NCBI GenBank assembly: GCA_031835245.1
Contig: JAVKOQ010000023.1
Location: forward strand, 101,001-165,000
Length of the DNA: 64,000 nucleotides
Reading direction: 5' to 3'
Origin: Balamuthia mandrillaris
Taxonomy: Eukaryota; Discosea; Longamoebia; Balamuthiidae
In this document: positions 10,632 through 20,402 of the stretch, piece after piece
Numbering within the stretch: the stretch's first letter is position 1
Layout of the letters: every line of letters starts with the position of its first letter
Translations under genes and position numbers: made by a program
Notes under the pieces: model-generated
Seen by the model: only the letters and a program-made list of their open reading frames with translations
Told to the model about the DNA's origin: nothing
The model's database searches: none

Positions 10632-12085
10632 TTACACAAACGTGGACATGAACACAACGTCATGGCCAATGTTCAAAGTGCTGTGCCACCAATCGGAAGG
10701 AAGGTAGAGCAGCTCTCCTGGTCGCAGCACGCACTCCAACAGTCCTTCCTGCTGTTGGGAGTATTCCTCGTGGAACCACCGCAGAGTGCTTTGGTTCGGA
10801 TCGAACTTGGGAACATGCTCCGGCGGATACAAAAACCATCTCTGCAAAAAGTTTTGTTATAAGCAGACAAGAAGAACAAAAAGATAGCACACAACTAAAA
10901 AAAAAAGTTTAGTACCTTAGAACCATGAAAGACCTCTGCCCAGACAGGACCGTGTTTGTGAAGAGGAACACCGCTGCCCCATCCGCCGAGACCAAAGCTA
11001 AGAGAGGCCTGTTGAGTGGCCGGCACATACGGTGGCTGCACGTAATAGTCAAACAGAGGTTCCCATGCCTTTATCACGATAAAAGGAGGACGCAAAAGGG
11101 GAGGTCAGGAAGATGAAAGAAGAAATAAAGGAGAGACGAAAGAAGCAAAGAGAGAACCTGGTGGTCGTTATCGCCAAAGTGATAAAAGGTTTCGTTGGCC
11201 AACGTCTTAAGGTCTTGGGGCTTCATTCTCTCTTTGATATACTCCGCCAATGTCGACTCCTTCTTCTCATAAGAAAATGTATTGGAGGAACTCAGTATAA
11301 CTGTATAGTTGCCATAGTCCGCCAACAAGCGTTCCTATGAGTTATTATAATGTTTATGAGCGAAAGCAAGAACGAAGAAGGCAAGAAGGGAGCGATGAAG
11401 ATAACATACGACAGAAGCTAGGCTTTTAAAGAGGGAGTTGTCGCTCACGCCCACAACGATCACTGGCTTCTGTTCTTCGTACACTCTGTGTAATGAAGAA
11501 AGAGAGAAAAAGAAAGCATTGTTTGAGAGAGAGAGAAGTTAATGGTGAAGAGAAAAGCAACAGAGAATGAGAGGATAGACGAGCGCAAAGAGCGAAGAGA
11601 GCAGACCAAAGAGGACGACGAATAGAAGAGGAAGGAGCCAAAAGCAGAAACTAAGGAGCATGCGAAGCGAAAGAGAGAGGTTACCTACGAAACTCGCCAA
11701 CGGACAAGCCATGCCTCCTTTCTATGGTACATACCTCACTATCTATCTCGAACGGTTGCTCCCACCCCTTCTCTCCTTCGCCTTCTTGTTCTTGTTCTTG
11801 TTCTTCTTGTTCTTCTTCTTCTTCTTCACATGTCGAACTTGTCACATTGCAACTGTAGGCTCGCTCCGCGACAGCCGTTGTGGCGGTAGCGTTCACCCTG
11901 GTGTCGCATAGGGCAGAAGAAACAGAAGCAGAAGCAGAAGAAGAAGAAGCGGAAGCAACAACTAAAAGCAATGCCACCAACATGCTCGCAATCCACCACC
12001 GCCCAAAGGAAGAAGAACCGGAGAATGCACCGACGCAGCGGATAATCATGAGAAGAGGCCGCCCGCTCTCCGCGCCTTGTGTCAT
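10632..12085 (-). CDS. JMJD8: JMJD8-like JmjC-domain protein, secretory pathway
   Basis: Five exons: 12085-11685, 11485-11410, 11334-11158, 11068-10916, 10841-10632; 1017 nt, 338 aa. The C-terminal ~200 residues are a JmjC fold of the JMJD8 type: EQKPVIVVGVSDN, FYHFGDND, SFGLGGWGSGVPLHKHGPVWAEVFHGSKRWFLYPP (broken by an intron), then PNQSTLRWF and RPGELLYLPSDWWHSTLN near the end. JMJD8 in animals is an ER-lumen protein without proven demethylase activity. The N terminus fits that location: a hydrophobic segment (SMLVALLLVVA) follows a short basic leader, then a Cys-containing stretch and a Glu-rich linker coded by a TTC/TTG repeat. The start could also be the ATG 36 nt downstream. Introns are short (55-120 bp region). 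Confidence 0.88.
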
Positions 12086-12358
12086 TTTATTTTTTTGGTT
12101 TTTTTTTGGACAAGAAACGACGTTTGTCTTTGCTCTTCTTCTTCTTCTTCCTTCCTTCCTTCCTTCCTTCCTTCCTCTGCTTCGCCTCTTTCTTCTCTCG
12201 TCGTTGGTTTCGTCTCTTTCTTCTCTCTCTTCTTTTGCTTGTCGTTGATGTCTGTTCATTATTATTGAATCTTTGGAAAATAATCGATAATTATTATAAA
12301 TTCGTAAAATCTTGAAGATATTTTTCCATATTAGGTTATTTATTGAATATATCCAACT

Positions 12359-14272
12359 TTATATTCGATAATATACTCTCTTCTTCTCCCCTTTCTCTGT
12401 TTGCAGGGAACAAGCAGCAGCAGCAAGGGGCCGGTGGAGGCAGCTCTGGCTGCAACACAACAACTCCCACCAAACTCTTCTTTCCTCGTCCCAATACCGT
12501 CTCACCACTTGCCTTGTTTCTTCTTCTCCCCCCTCCGCCTCTTCTTTTGCACCTTCTGCCTCCAAAAACAGCTGTGCACAGACATCACATCTTCTCTGCA
12601 ATCTTTGCAATCGTTCCTTCACTTCTTCTGGAAGCACCACTTCGGGACCCTCCACACTTCCTTCCTTTTCTGTTTGTTCTTCCTTTGTTTTTTTCTTTTC
12701 ATGGTCCCCATTGAGCAAAGAAGATAGTGAAGTAGTAGTCGTAGTAGTAGTAGAAGAAGAAGAAGAAGAAGAAGAAGAAGAAGAAGAAGAAGAAGAAGAA
12801 GAAGAAGAAGAAGAAGAAGAAGAAGAAGAAGAAGAAGAAGAAGAACAAGAACAAGAAGAAGCAAAAGAGGAACAAGAACAAGAATAAGAACAAGAACAAC
12901 AAGAACAACAAGAACAACAAGAACAACAAGAAGAAGAAGAACAAGAAGAAGAAGATGATGAGCAAGAAGAAGAAGAAGAAACCCAAGTGAAGGGCGGGTC
13001 TGGAACAGGGGTCAACAGGCCAGTGGGCAAAAGCTTGTTCCTCAGCAAAGCCTCTCCACTCAAGTGCCACAAGCTTTTCACAGTGGCCTGGCTGTTTCTC
13101 ATGGGCGGTGATTTCACTAGTTTCTTTTTCTGCTGCTCCTCCTCTTTTCCCTCTTCTTTCTCATTCTCTTCCATTTGTTGGAGAGGTGCTTCTTGCTGGT
13201 GAAAGGGTTGATGGGAGAATGTGTTCAAGGACGGAAGAAGCCCAACCATTGAGCAAGGCAGTGCCGCCAAGGAGTTATCATTCAGCGTGTAACGGTTGAG
13301 AGCGGTGAGTTGGCCAAACTCTCTCGGCAAGGAGGTCAGTTCATTTTTGTGGAGGTTGCACTCAGTGAGAGCAGAGAGCTGGCCAAACTCCCTCGGCAAG
13401 GAGGTCAGTTCATTGTTGTGGAGGGAGCAGCGGGTGAGAGCGGTGAGCTGGCCAAACTCCCTCGGCAAGGAGTGCAGCTTGTTGTTGGTGAGGTTGCACT
13501 CAGTGAGAGCAGAGAGCTGGCCAAACTCCCTCGGCAAGGAGGTCAGTTCATTGTTCTGGAGGGAGCAGCGGGTGAGAGCGCGGAGCTGGCCAAACTCCCT
13601 CGGCAAGGAGTGCAGCTTGTTGTTGGTGAGGTTGCACTCAGTGAGAGCAGAGAGCTGGCCAAACTCCCTCGGCAAGGAGGTCAGTTCATTGTTCTGGAGG
13701 GAGCAGCGGGTGAGAGCGCGGAGCTGGCCAAACTCCCTCGGCAAGGAGTGCAGCTTGTTGTTGGTGAGGTTGCACTCAGTGAGAGCAGAGAGCTGGCCAA
13801 ACTCCCTCGGCAAGGAGCTCAGCTTGTTGTTGTAGAGGTAGCAATCCGTAAGAGCGCGGAGCTGACCAAACTCCCTCGGCAAGGAGGTCAATTCATTTTT
13901 GTGGAGGTAGCAGCGGGTGAGAGCGGTGAGCTGGCCAAACTCTCTCGGCAAGGAGTGCAGCTTGTTGTAGGAGAGGTCGCAGCGGGTGAGAGCAGCGAGC
14001 TGGCCAAACTCCCTCGGCAAGGAGTGCAGCTTGTTGAAGGAGAGGATGAAGCGGGTGAGAGCAGAGAGCTGGCCAAACTCCCTCGGCAAGGAGGTCAGTT
14101 CATTGTTGTGGAGGTTGCAGTGGGTGAGAGCGGTGAGCTGGCCAAACTCCCTCGGCAAGGAGCTCAGCTTGTTGAAGGAGAGGTCGCAGGCGGTGGAGTG
14201 TGCAAAGGGTTGGAGAAGGGAGGGTAGGCCTTTGCGTTTCTCCTCTTTCTCTTTCTTGTCTGCCGGTTCCAT
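12359..14272 (-). CDS. Leucine-rich-repeat protein with poly-Ser tract
   Basis: Single long exon, 637 codons. After a Lys/Glu-rich start come about 14 LRRs of 23 residues, nearly all with the motif LPREFGQLxALTxCxLxxNxL, the Shoc2/PIRL-like (plant Ras-group) LRR class that forms curved protein-binding surfaces. The repeats end at a divergent capping unit (NDNSLAALPCSMVG). A Glu/Lys linker follows, then a 90-residue Ser/Cys/Thr tract coded by a GAA/GAAC microsatellite on the opposite strand, and a C-terminal domain of ~110 residues (VKERLQRLQRRCDVCAQLF, CCSQSCLHRP) I do not recognise. A degenerate second copy of that C-terminal part lies at 52562-52985, which supports it being genuinely part of this protein. 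The opposite-strand frame over the LRRs is a repeat shadow. Confidence 0.8.
   Translation of the reverse strand: MEPADKKEKEEKRKGLPSLLQPFAHSTACDLSFNKLSSLPREFGQLTALTHCNLHNNELTSLPREFGQLSALTRFILSFNKLHSLPREFGQLAALTRCDLSYNKLHSLPREFGQLTALTRCYLHKNELTSLPREFGQLRALTDCYLYNNKLSSLPREFGQLSALTECNLTNNKLHSLPREFGQLRALTRCSLQNNELTSLPREFGQLSALTECNLTNNKLHSLPREFGQLRALTRCSLQNNELTSLPREFGQLSALTECNLTNNKLHSLPREFGQLTALTRCSLHNNELTSLPREFGQLSALTECNLHKNELTSLPREFGQLTALNRYTLNDNSLAALPCSMVGLLPSLNTFSHQPFHQQEAPLQQMEENEKEEGKEEEQQKKKLVKSPPMRNSQATVKSLWHLSGEALLRNKLLPTGLLTPVPDPPFTWVSSSSSCSSSSSSCSSSSCCSCCSCCSCCSCSYSCSCSSFASSCSCSSSSSSSSSSSSSSSSSSSSSSSSSSSSSSSTTTTTTTSLSSLLNGDHEKKKTKEEQTEKEGSVEGPEVVLPEEVKERLQRLQRRCDVCAQLFLEAEGAKEEAEGGEEETRQVVRRYWDEERRVWWELLCCSQSCLHRPLAAAACSLQTEKGEKKRVYYRI
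12749..12960. repeat. (GAA)n / GAACAA microsatellite inside the LRR gene
   Basis: Roughly 100 bp of pure GAA (12749-12843) followed by GAACAA variants to ~12960. Read on the minus strand in frame it encodes the Ser/Cys-rich tract of the LRR protein, so length changes here change the protein without breaking the frame. Confidence 0.85.
13310..14137 (-). repeat. Twelve tandem 69-bp LRR units
   Basis: Twelve consecutive 23-codon units with near-identical DNA (each contains GGCCAAACTCCCTCGGCAAGGAG or a one-base variant on the plus strand). Alternating units repeat as a 138-bp pair three times with almost no change, which points to recent unequal exchange or gene conversion. Confidence 0.9.
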
Positions 14273-14360
14273 TGAACTTGTCGTGAACTCTCTTTTCTTT
14301 TTTTTTCTTTTCTTTTCTTTTTCTTTTTCTTTTTCTTTTTTTCTTTCTTTCTTTCTTTCT

Positions 14361-14372
14361 TTATTTATGGAT

Positions 14373-14431
<59 letters not shown>

Positions 14432-14432
14432 T
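14361..14432. repeat. (TTTA)n microsatellite
   Basis: About 18 copies of TTTA following a TTTC tract, in the gap between the LRR gene start (14272) and the stop of the next minus-strand gene (14496). Confidence 0.9.
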
Positions 14433-14495
14433 TGTTTTATAACAGGAAACAAAGGAGAAATAGGAACGAGAATGTTTCCATGTTTCCTTGTTTGT

Positions 14496-16880
14496 TCAAG
14501 GCGCACCGGTACCCCAGTTCTGCGCCTGCTTTTGTTTCTGTTTGAACAGCTCTCTTTTCCATTGTCGTTGCTCCCATTTGAGCCGTCTCTTTTCCTGTTT
14601 GCTGAGCCCTTCTGTTGCGCTCGTGCTGTTGTTGTTGTTATTCGTCGTCTTCTTATTCGGTCTTGTTGTTGTTGTTGCTTTTAGTTGTGACGAGCTCTCT
14701 TTCTTTTTGTTGTTTGTCTTCTTCGTGTGGTTGACGTTGTTGTTGTTGTTGCAAGAAGATGCTGGGTCAGCGTTGTTGGATTGTTGTTGTTGTTGCTTGA
14801 ACACGTGATGATACTTTCGGTCTTGCATTCGCATGAAGGCGCCAAGGAAAGAAGCTTCATCCTCTTGCACAAGAAGATCGTCTGATGCTGCTTTTTCATC
14901 ATTTCTTGTACTCTTGGTCATGTTGATCGAATGAGAGGAAGATGAAGCGTGTGAAGAAGGGACAGTGAAGCAATCGACGTCAGTGATGGAACGAACGTGA
15001 GGAGAGAGGGGCAAAGAATAGTTCTTGCTGGTTTGGCTCAAGTCCGCGTCGAGAGGCAGTGGCAGAGTGTAACCGCCGTCATCCGAAGCAGATAAGGAAG
15101 TCGCAGAAACGGAAGAAGCGTCGAATGAAGTTCGCAATAACGATGAAGAAGCATGAAGCGGTGGGCCATAGCTTCGTTTCAGTTGCTTCTGTTTGTTCTC
15201 CTCTTCCTCATCAATTTCAATGTCGAAAGAAAAAGAAGAGGAGGAAGGAGAAGACGTTGGAAGAGAAAAAGAGTGCATATTTCTCTCTGCATTTTCCAGC
15301 AAAAGCGAAACTGAAGAAGATGAACTAAAGTCGTTTGAAACAGGAAGAGAATATGAATGAGAAGAAGTAGAGGACGATAATTGAGGAAGATCGTAGCTTG
15401 CGTTGGAAGGAACGAAAGAAGAAGAAAAAGAAAGAGGTGCTGAGGAAGATGGCAAGCCAAAGTCGGTTATCTCTTGATGACGCCCCGAAGAGAGCCCAGG
15501 AACACCAAAGCGGCTGCTAATATCGTTGTTTGTTGTACCGTCAATGTCAAAGTTGATGGAAGATGAAGATGAAACAGAGGTGAAAGAATCTAAGTGAGAA
15601 AAGTTTGGGTGATTGTTTGTTGACTTGTGGTCAAAGCTCCAAACGTTGCTTTCGTCATTTCCCATAAAAAGAAACGAGGAAGAAGCGGAAGAGAAGGAGG
15701 ATGATTGGTATTCTTCCTGTTCTTCTGCTTCATTCAAAGGAGAGAAAAGGTGAAGCGGTTCTTCCTCTCCATCTTCTTCTCCGTAGTCTTCCCTCTCCTG
15801 CGAATAGTTGTGCTCCGTTGTCGCTTCTTCTTTCATTTTATCCTTTTGCGCTGATGATGAAGCAGCACCAGAAGCTTTCACCACTTTCTCCTTTGCTCCT
15901 CTCATCGGCACTCTTTCATAGTCTTCCTCCATTGCCCAAGCGGAACAATCCACATTCTCTTCTTCATAGTCTTCCTCCGTTTCAATGCTCCAACTGTCCT
16001 CCTGTCGAAATCTTCTCGGTCTCCAAACGTTTCTCTCCGCCGTTGCTTCTGCCTGCATTTCGGCTCTTTCTACGTTGTAATACTCAAAGAACTCTCTTCT
16101 CTGTTGCTTAAAGGTTTCCTGTTCGTGTTGACGTCGGGCCTCAATTTCCTGTTTCCACTTTTCGTTGAACTTCATGAACTCTTCCTCAGAAGTGAAGACG
16201 CGACCCTGAAAACGGATCAGCACCGGTTGCTGAGATTTGTTTAGACCAGACGCAAGCGGTCTCCTTGAATAATAAGAAGACGAATAAAAGGAGGACGACG
16301 ATGACGATGATGACAAAGGCGACGAGGTATTATGTTCTTCCTCAGAGTCGTTGTAGTCCTCATCGTGAGAGTAGTCGTCGCGTTCGCGAACAATTCTTGT
16401 TTTCTGTTTCCTGTTCTTCATTCTGCGCTTCTTTGTCTGTTTGTCCTCTACCGGAACTTTTTTCAACAGATCCGAATTGATCGGAACAGCTATTTGTGGG
16501 GGTTGTCATTTGGTTGTGGTTAAAGAAAAAGAAAAAGACGAAGAAAAAGAAGAAGAAGAAGAAGAAGAAGAAGAAGAAGAAGAAGAAGAAGAAGAAGAAG
16601 AAGAAGAAGAACAAGAACAAGAACAAGAAGAAGAACAAGAAGAAGAAGAACTAGACAAGAACAAGAACACGAATAAAGAAGAAGCAGGATAAAGAAGGAC
16701 GATGTATTGAGTCCTACCAGCAATCCAGCACTCCTTGGTATTTCTCCAGCCGCGTGAGCCCCAGGCCACGTAAGCGATGGGCGGTGAGTAACGGGTGTCC
16801 ACGCCTTTGACGATGCCTTGGACCCACACATTGACGCGTCGCAGGAGGACCTCCTCCCCCTCCCTCACCGTTGCCGGCAT
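14496..16880 (-). CDS. Large low-complexity protein with a short N-terminal beta-rich module, function unknown
   Basis: Two exons: 16880-16718 and 16489-14496; 2157 nt, 718 aa. The first 55 residues (EGEEVLLRRVNVWVQGIVKG, then RYSPPIAYVAWGSRGW) look like a small beta-barrel of the Tudor/chromo-barrel sort, but I cannot assign it. The rest is Ser-, Asp-, Asn- and Glu-rich with a basic stretch at the start of exon 2 (KQTKKRRMKNRKQK), a coiled-coil-like segment around FMKFNEKWKQEIEARRQHEQ, and a basic helical C terminus (KQEKRRLKWEQRQWKREL). This suggests a nuclear or RNA-associated scaffold, by inference only. The intron carries a GAA microsatellite. ATG 16922 is an upstream alternative start but would begin in an AC repeat. 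Divergent from the TMX-like gene. Confidence 0.65.
16535..16680. repeat. (GAA)n microsatellite in intron
   Basis: Pure GAA from about 16548 to 16608, then GAACAA variants, all within the single intron of the low-complexity gene (16717-16490). Sense-strand composition is CTT. Confidence 0.85.
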
Positions 16881-16898
16881 GACCGATGATGATGGAGT

Positions 16899-16923
16899 TG
16901 CCACACACACACACACACACACA
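16899..16923. repeat. (AC)n microsatellite
   Basis: A short CA/AC dinucleotide run just upstream of the minus-strand start at 16880. Confidence 0.85.
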
Positions 16924-17085
16924 CCCTTCCCTGCAGTTGTTAAACGAATATCAGCTTTTATTCAGTCGTATAGTGGTTGCTGCTTTGTCTTTCTTGTCTC
17001 TTTCCTTTCTTTTTTGTTCAGCGAATACCCAGGCGCAGGTTCGATCCTCATCTCCTGCCACAATCTTGTTTATTTTCTTTGCCGG

Positions 17086-17194
17086 CAGAAATCAAAAAAG
17101 CATTTCTGCCGACAAAGAGACGACACGTCTACAAAAAAAAAACAAAAATTTGTGTGGTCGGCTGTTGTCGGCAGAAATGCTTTTTTGATTTCTG
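17086..17194. repeat. 28-bp perfect inverted repeat in a divergent promoter
   Basis: Left arm 17086-17113 and right arm 17167-17194 are exact reverse complements (CAGAAATCAAAAAAGCATTT...), with a 53-bp spacer. Each arm itself contains a small palindrome (GGCAGAAAT / ATTTCTGCC). It lies between the divergent starts at 16880 and 17371, so it could be a miniature element, a hairpin or a paired binding site. The sequence shows the symmetry; the role is open. Confidence 0.85.
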
Positions 17195-17370
17195 ATTGGG
17201 ACAAATTCATAAATGAATTCAGCTGGGAAAGCGAAAACGGGTCTCCACGTCACCCCTGTTTCTTTTGTTTGGGTGTTTGTGTGGGGGGAAGAGAGACTGT
17301 AAGAGCAGACGCTGTCACTGTCTTTTGATTGTCGATTTTATTTTTATTTTTTAAAAAAAAGCAATACACA

Positions 17371-17930
17371 ATGGCACAACGGGCGAGCTGTTGGGTGGTG
17401 GTGATGATGATGTGCATGGTGGTGCTGTTCGCGACGGCGGCGGTGGTGATGGTCAGGGCCGACGAACAGGCAGCTGGTGGTGGCGAGGCGGCCGACAGGC
17501 CCAGCGATGTCATCGTGCTGACGGACGACAACTTTGAGCACTTGACGCAGGCCACCACTGGGGCCACCACTGGAGACTGGTTTGTGGAATTGTAAGTAGT
17601 AGCAAATGCCCTTCTCTATTTTTCTTTTTTGATCTTTGCTTTCATTTTTTTTTTTGTGATGGATTGATTTTTTTTGCATTGATTTTTGTTGCTACTCTTT
17701 TTTTTTTGTTTGGCTGATTTTTAAACACTGTAAAAAAAAGTTATGCGCCGTGGTGCGGCCACTGCAAGAGACTGGTTCCAGCTTGGGAGGAGCTGGCCAC
17801 AGCACTCAAGGGAGAAGTGGTCGTTGCCAAGCTGGACGCCACTGTCAACCCCCTCACCGCCAAGCGTTTCAAGATTACGGGCTATCCCTCCATTTACTTG
17901 TGCGTCTTTCCTTCTCTTCACCATTCTCTG

Positions 17931-17961
<31 letters not shown>

Positions 17962-18471
17962 CTTTCTCTCCCTCTCCCTCTTTTCTCTCCTCTCTCCTCG
18001 CTTCTTTCTCTGCTAAAATTTTCTGATTGCTTCGTGTGATGCCATAAAATAGCTTGAAGAACGGAAAGCAGTATCGTTACAGCGGCCAGAGAACTGTTGA
18101 GGACATGAAAGAGTTTGCTCTTGGTGGCTACAAGTCTGTTGACCCTCAGGATATCCAGCACCAACTTTCCATGTTGTAAGTTTTTCTCATCTCCTTTTCT
18201 CTTCTTTCTTCCCCTTACTCACAACAATAAACCTTTGTGTGTTGTGCTTACAAAAAACAGTGAAGCTGTTTTGGAAGAAATCGTCAGCGATTTTAAAGTG
18301 TTGTTTGTCAACAAGAAACTCGCTCTGGGCATCACCTTTGGGGCAGGCGTGGCCACTGCCTCTGTCTTCTTCCTGCTCATGTTCCTCGTCATCAACTACT
18401 TTATGCCTTACCCCGAGCCAGCTGCTCGCCCCGCTGCTGCTCGTCCCTCCAAAGCGAAGAAGGCCGACTAG
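17371..18471 (+). CDS. TMX-like thioredoxin-domain transmembrane protein (PDI family)
   Basis: Four exons: 17371-17591, 17741-17899, 18053-18175, 18261-18471; 714 nt, 237 aa. A signal peptide (VMMMCMVVLFATAAVVM) leads into one thioredoxin domain with active site FYAPWCGHCKRLVPAWEEL, then VAKLDATVNPLTAKRF, the cis-Pro loop ITGYPSIYFLKNGK and YSGQRTVEDMKEFA. A C-terminal membrane segment (GVATASVFFLLMFLVINYF) and a short basic Ala/Lys tail (KAKKAD) follow. This is the layout of ER membrane-bound disulphide isomerases of the TMX group: the CGHC site in the lumen and a small cytosolic tail. The start is the first ATG after an A-rich leader and gives a clean signal peptide. The stop lies 85 bp from the stop of aquaporin B, which converges on it. 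Confidence 0.92.
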
Positions 18472-18556
18472 GTTTCTTTCTTTATGTTTTACAACAAATA
18501 TTTAACTTTACAACACATTTGCTTTTGTCAAAGAGAAACTATAAGCAGAACAACGT

Positions 18557-19604
18557 TTACACTTGGTCGTCAGCCGAATCGGAGTCCGAGTCCTTCTTTT
18601 CTTCGCTCGTTCGCACTCCCTTGTTGAGCTCCTTGAGTTTAATCCGTATTTCATCGTCTTCAGCATCGTCGCCATCTTCTTCTTTGAACTCGACCCGGTT
18701 GGTCACGCGGAACAACAAGCCAGCAACAAAGGAGGCCACGAAGGGACCCAACCAGTAGACCCAGACGTACTCAAACCGTTCTCCTCCTTCATCCATGGCG
18801 TTGGCGATGATGGCTCCCGTCATGACCGCCGGGTTAAACCCTCCTCCTGAGATTGGCATGTGTTCTGTTTTTATGTTGTGTTGTTTTTTTAAACTCTTAG
18901 TCTTTTTTTCAAACACATTTACAAAGCAGAAGACGTACGTCCAACAGCGACGGCACCAGCAGTGATGCAGAAGCCAATGGCCAAGCCGAAGAAGGAGTTG
19001 CCGGCTTGGGTCTTGGTGGTGGCCGTTTGGATCACCGCATTGATCAGCAGGAAGGAGAAGAACAACTCTGCAGCAAATGCTTGCCCGGAGGTGAAGCCAT
19101 CCCCCGGTTTGACCTCAAAGGTTCGGTGGGATATCCCCCAATACGTCTTTGAAACAACGGTTAGAGGAGAGCGAGAAGAGAAGGAGGGAAGAAAGCTGAG
19201 CAAGCAACAGTACCATAGCACCGAGAAAAGCGCCAAAGAACTGAGCCAGCCAGTAACCCAACAGACGAAAGATGGAGAGCTTTCCTCTGCCCGAAAGGAA
19301 CACGCCCAACGACACAGCTTTATGGTGTGATGGTTCAATTCAACAACAAACGGAGTGAGAGGCAACACAAGAAGAGGCGGAGCAGGATGTGCATACAAGG
19401 ATTGTAATGGCCTCCCGAGATGTGCCCTCCAGAGTAGACCAGGATCATCAAGGTGGCACCGATGCTCAGCGGGGCCAACTCCCCTCCGGACAGCACGGAC
19501 AGCCCGATGGACAACATGAACATGAACGTCCCCACCAGCTCCACGACGAACGGGGCCGCCATCACGCTGGCTTTGTGCACGGGTTCAGGAAAAGTCAGGC
19601 CCAT
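18557..19604 (-). CDS. Aquaporin-family (MIP) channel, copy B
   Basis: Four exons: 19604-19397, 19317-19214, 19146-18939, 18864-18557; 828 nt, 275 aa. Exons 1-3 have the same lengths (208, 104, 208 nt) and phases as copy C. It starts MGLTFPEPVHKAS; first pore box SGGHYNPS across intron 1, second GGGFNPAVMTG, and an acidic Ser/Asp-rich tail ending SADDQV. Unorthodox features are shared with the other copies: NPS instead of NPA in the first box, and Val instead of the usual Arg after the second NPA. Same strand as copy C, about 800 bp apart: a tandem duplicate. Confidence 0.9.
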
Positions 19605-20402
19605 CTTTTTTGTATGTTGGTTGGTCTTCAGCACCGTTGCGAGAGTCCGAGTCAAGCCGGGGTTGTGGTGGTGGGTGTAGTTCTTTGTTTGTGGTGTATT
19701 GTGGAGGCGAAAGGAGTTGCGATGGGAAAAGAAAAGAGAAAAGAAAATGGAAGAAGAAAGAACAAAAAGACCCTTTTTAAACAAAGGGAGTACAATTGCA
19801 GTTCGCCTTTATGTGAAAGGACCGTGAATCTCAGAGCACAATCTAGAGATCGGCCTGGTCAAGCCGTAGGCCGGACACCACCGAAAGGGGGTGAAAAGAA
19901 CTGTGCTTCTCACCCTATTGAAAGTCGTTGATATTCGCTCTCTCCTCTGCCCGATACCGCTTTTTAAGAGGGATTTCGCCACCAACAATCCATTCGATTG
20001 GTGTCCGTCTCTAAGCTTTCCATCCCTTTAATATCCGAAATGTCGTCTGGCAACCCTGTTGAACCGCCCTGCCATCGTGGTTGCTTCCAAACAAGGGACG
20101 ATTCCGCATGCCTCCCCTTTTCCAAGCCAGCACTTTTTTTGAGAACAAGGGCTCAAGCCCGAGAATCTTTATGCCCGCACCGGTCGAATAACAACCCGTT
20201 TAAAGAGGAAAAAAAGCGGGGAACGTTGTCGCATAAAAAAAGAAAAAAAGAGATAACAGGAACGACCAGATAACCAATCAATTTTGAAATTAAACCAATC
20301 TCAAAATATTCCTTTTTGGAACAATCTGTTTTAAAATTAAAAATACGAACAACTTTTGTACACGACTCTTTTTTTTTTCTGTGCTTTTGCTCTCTCTCTC
20401 TC
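19605..20402. other. Intergenic between aquaporins B and C
   Basis: The promoter side of copy B is TC-rich on the minus strand. A higher-GC block (~19810-20230) contains short inverted segments (GGCCTGGTCAAGCCGTAGGCC; CACCGAAAGGGGGTG) but no coding frame or RNA family I recognise. The rest is AT-rich 3' sequence of copy C. Confidence 0.4.

Noticed and set aside
13310-14137. Regular repeats considered as a CRISPR-like array
   Set aside because: The units are contiguous 69-bp coding repeats without unique spacers, in a eukaryotic gene.
13296-14227. Long plus-strand frames opposite the LRR gene (KLPRQGGQFI repeats)
   Set aside because: They are shadows of the 69-bp repeat. The minus frame gives canonical LRRs; the plus frames give no known fold.
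16774-16800. Plus-strand GGGCGGTGAGTAACGGGTGT looks like a bacterial 16S rRNA signature
   Set aside because: It is a chance match inside exon 1 of the minus-strand low-complexity gene; no other rRNA sequence surrounds it.
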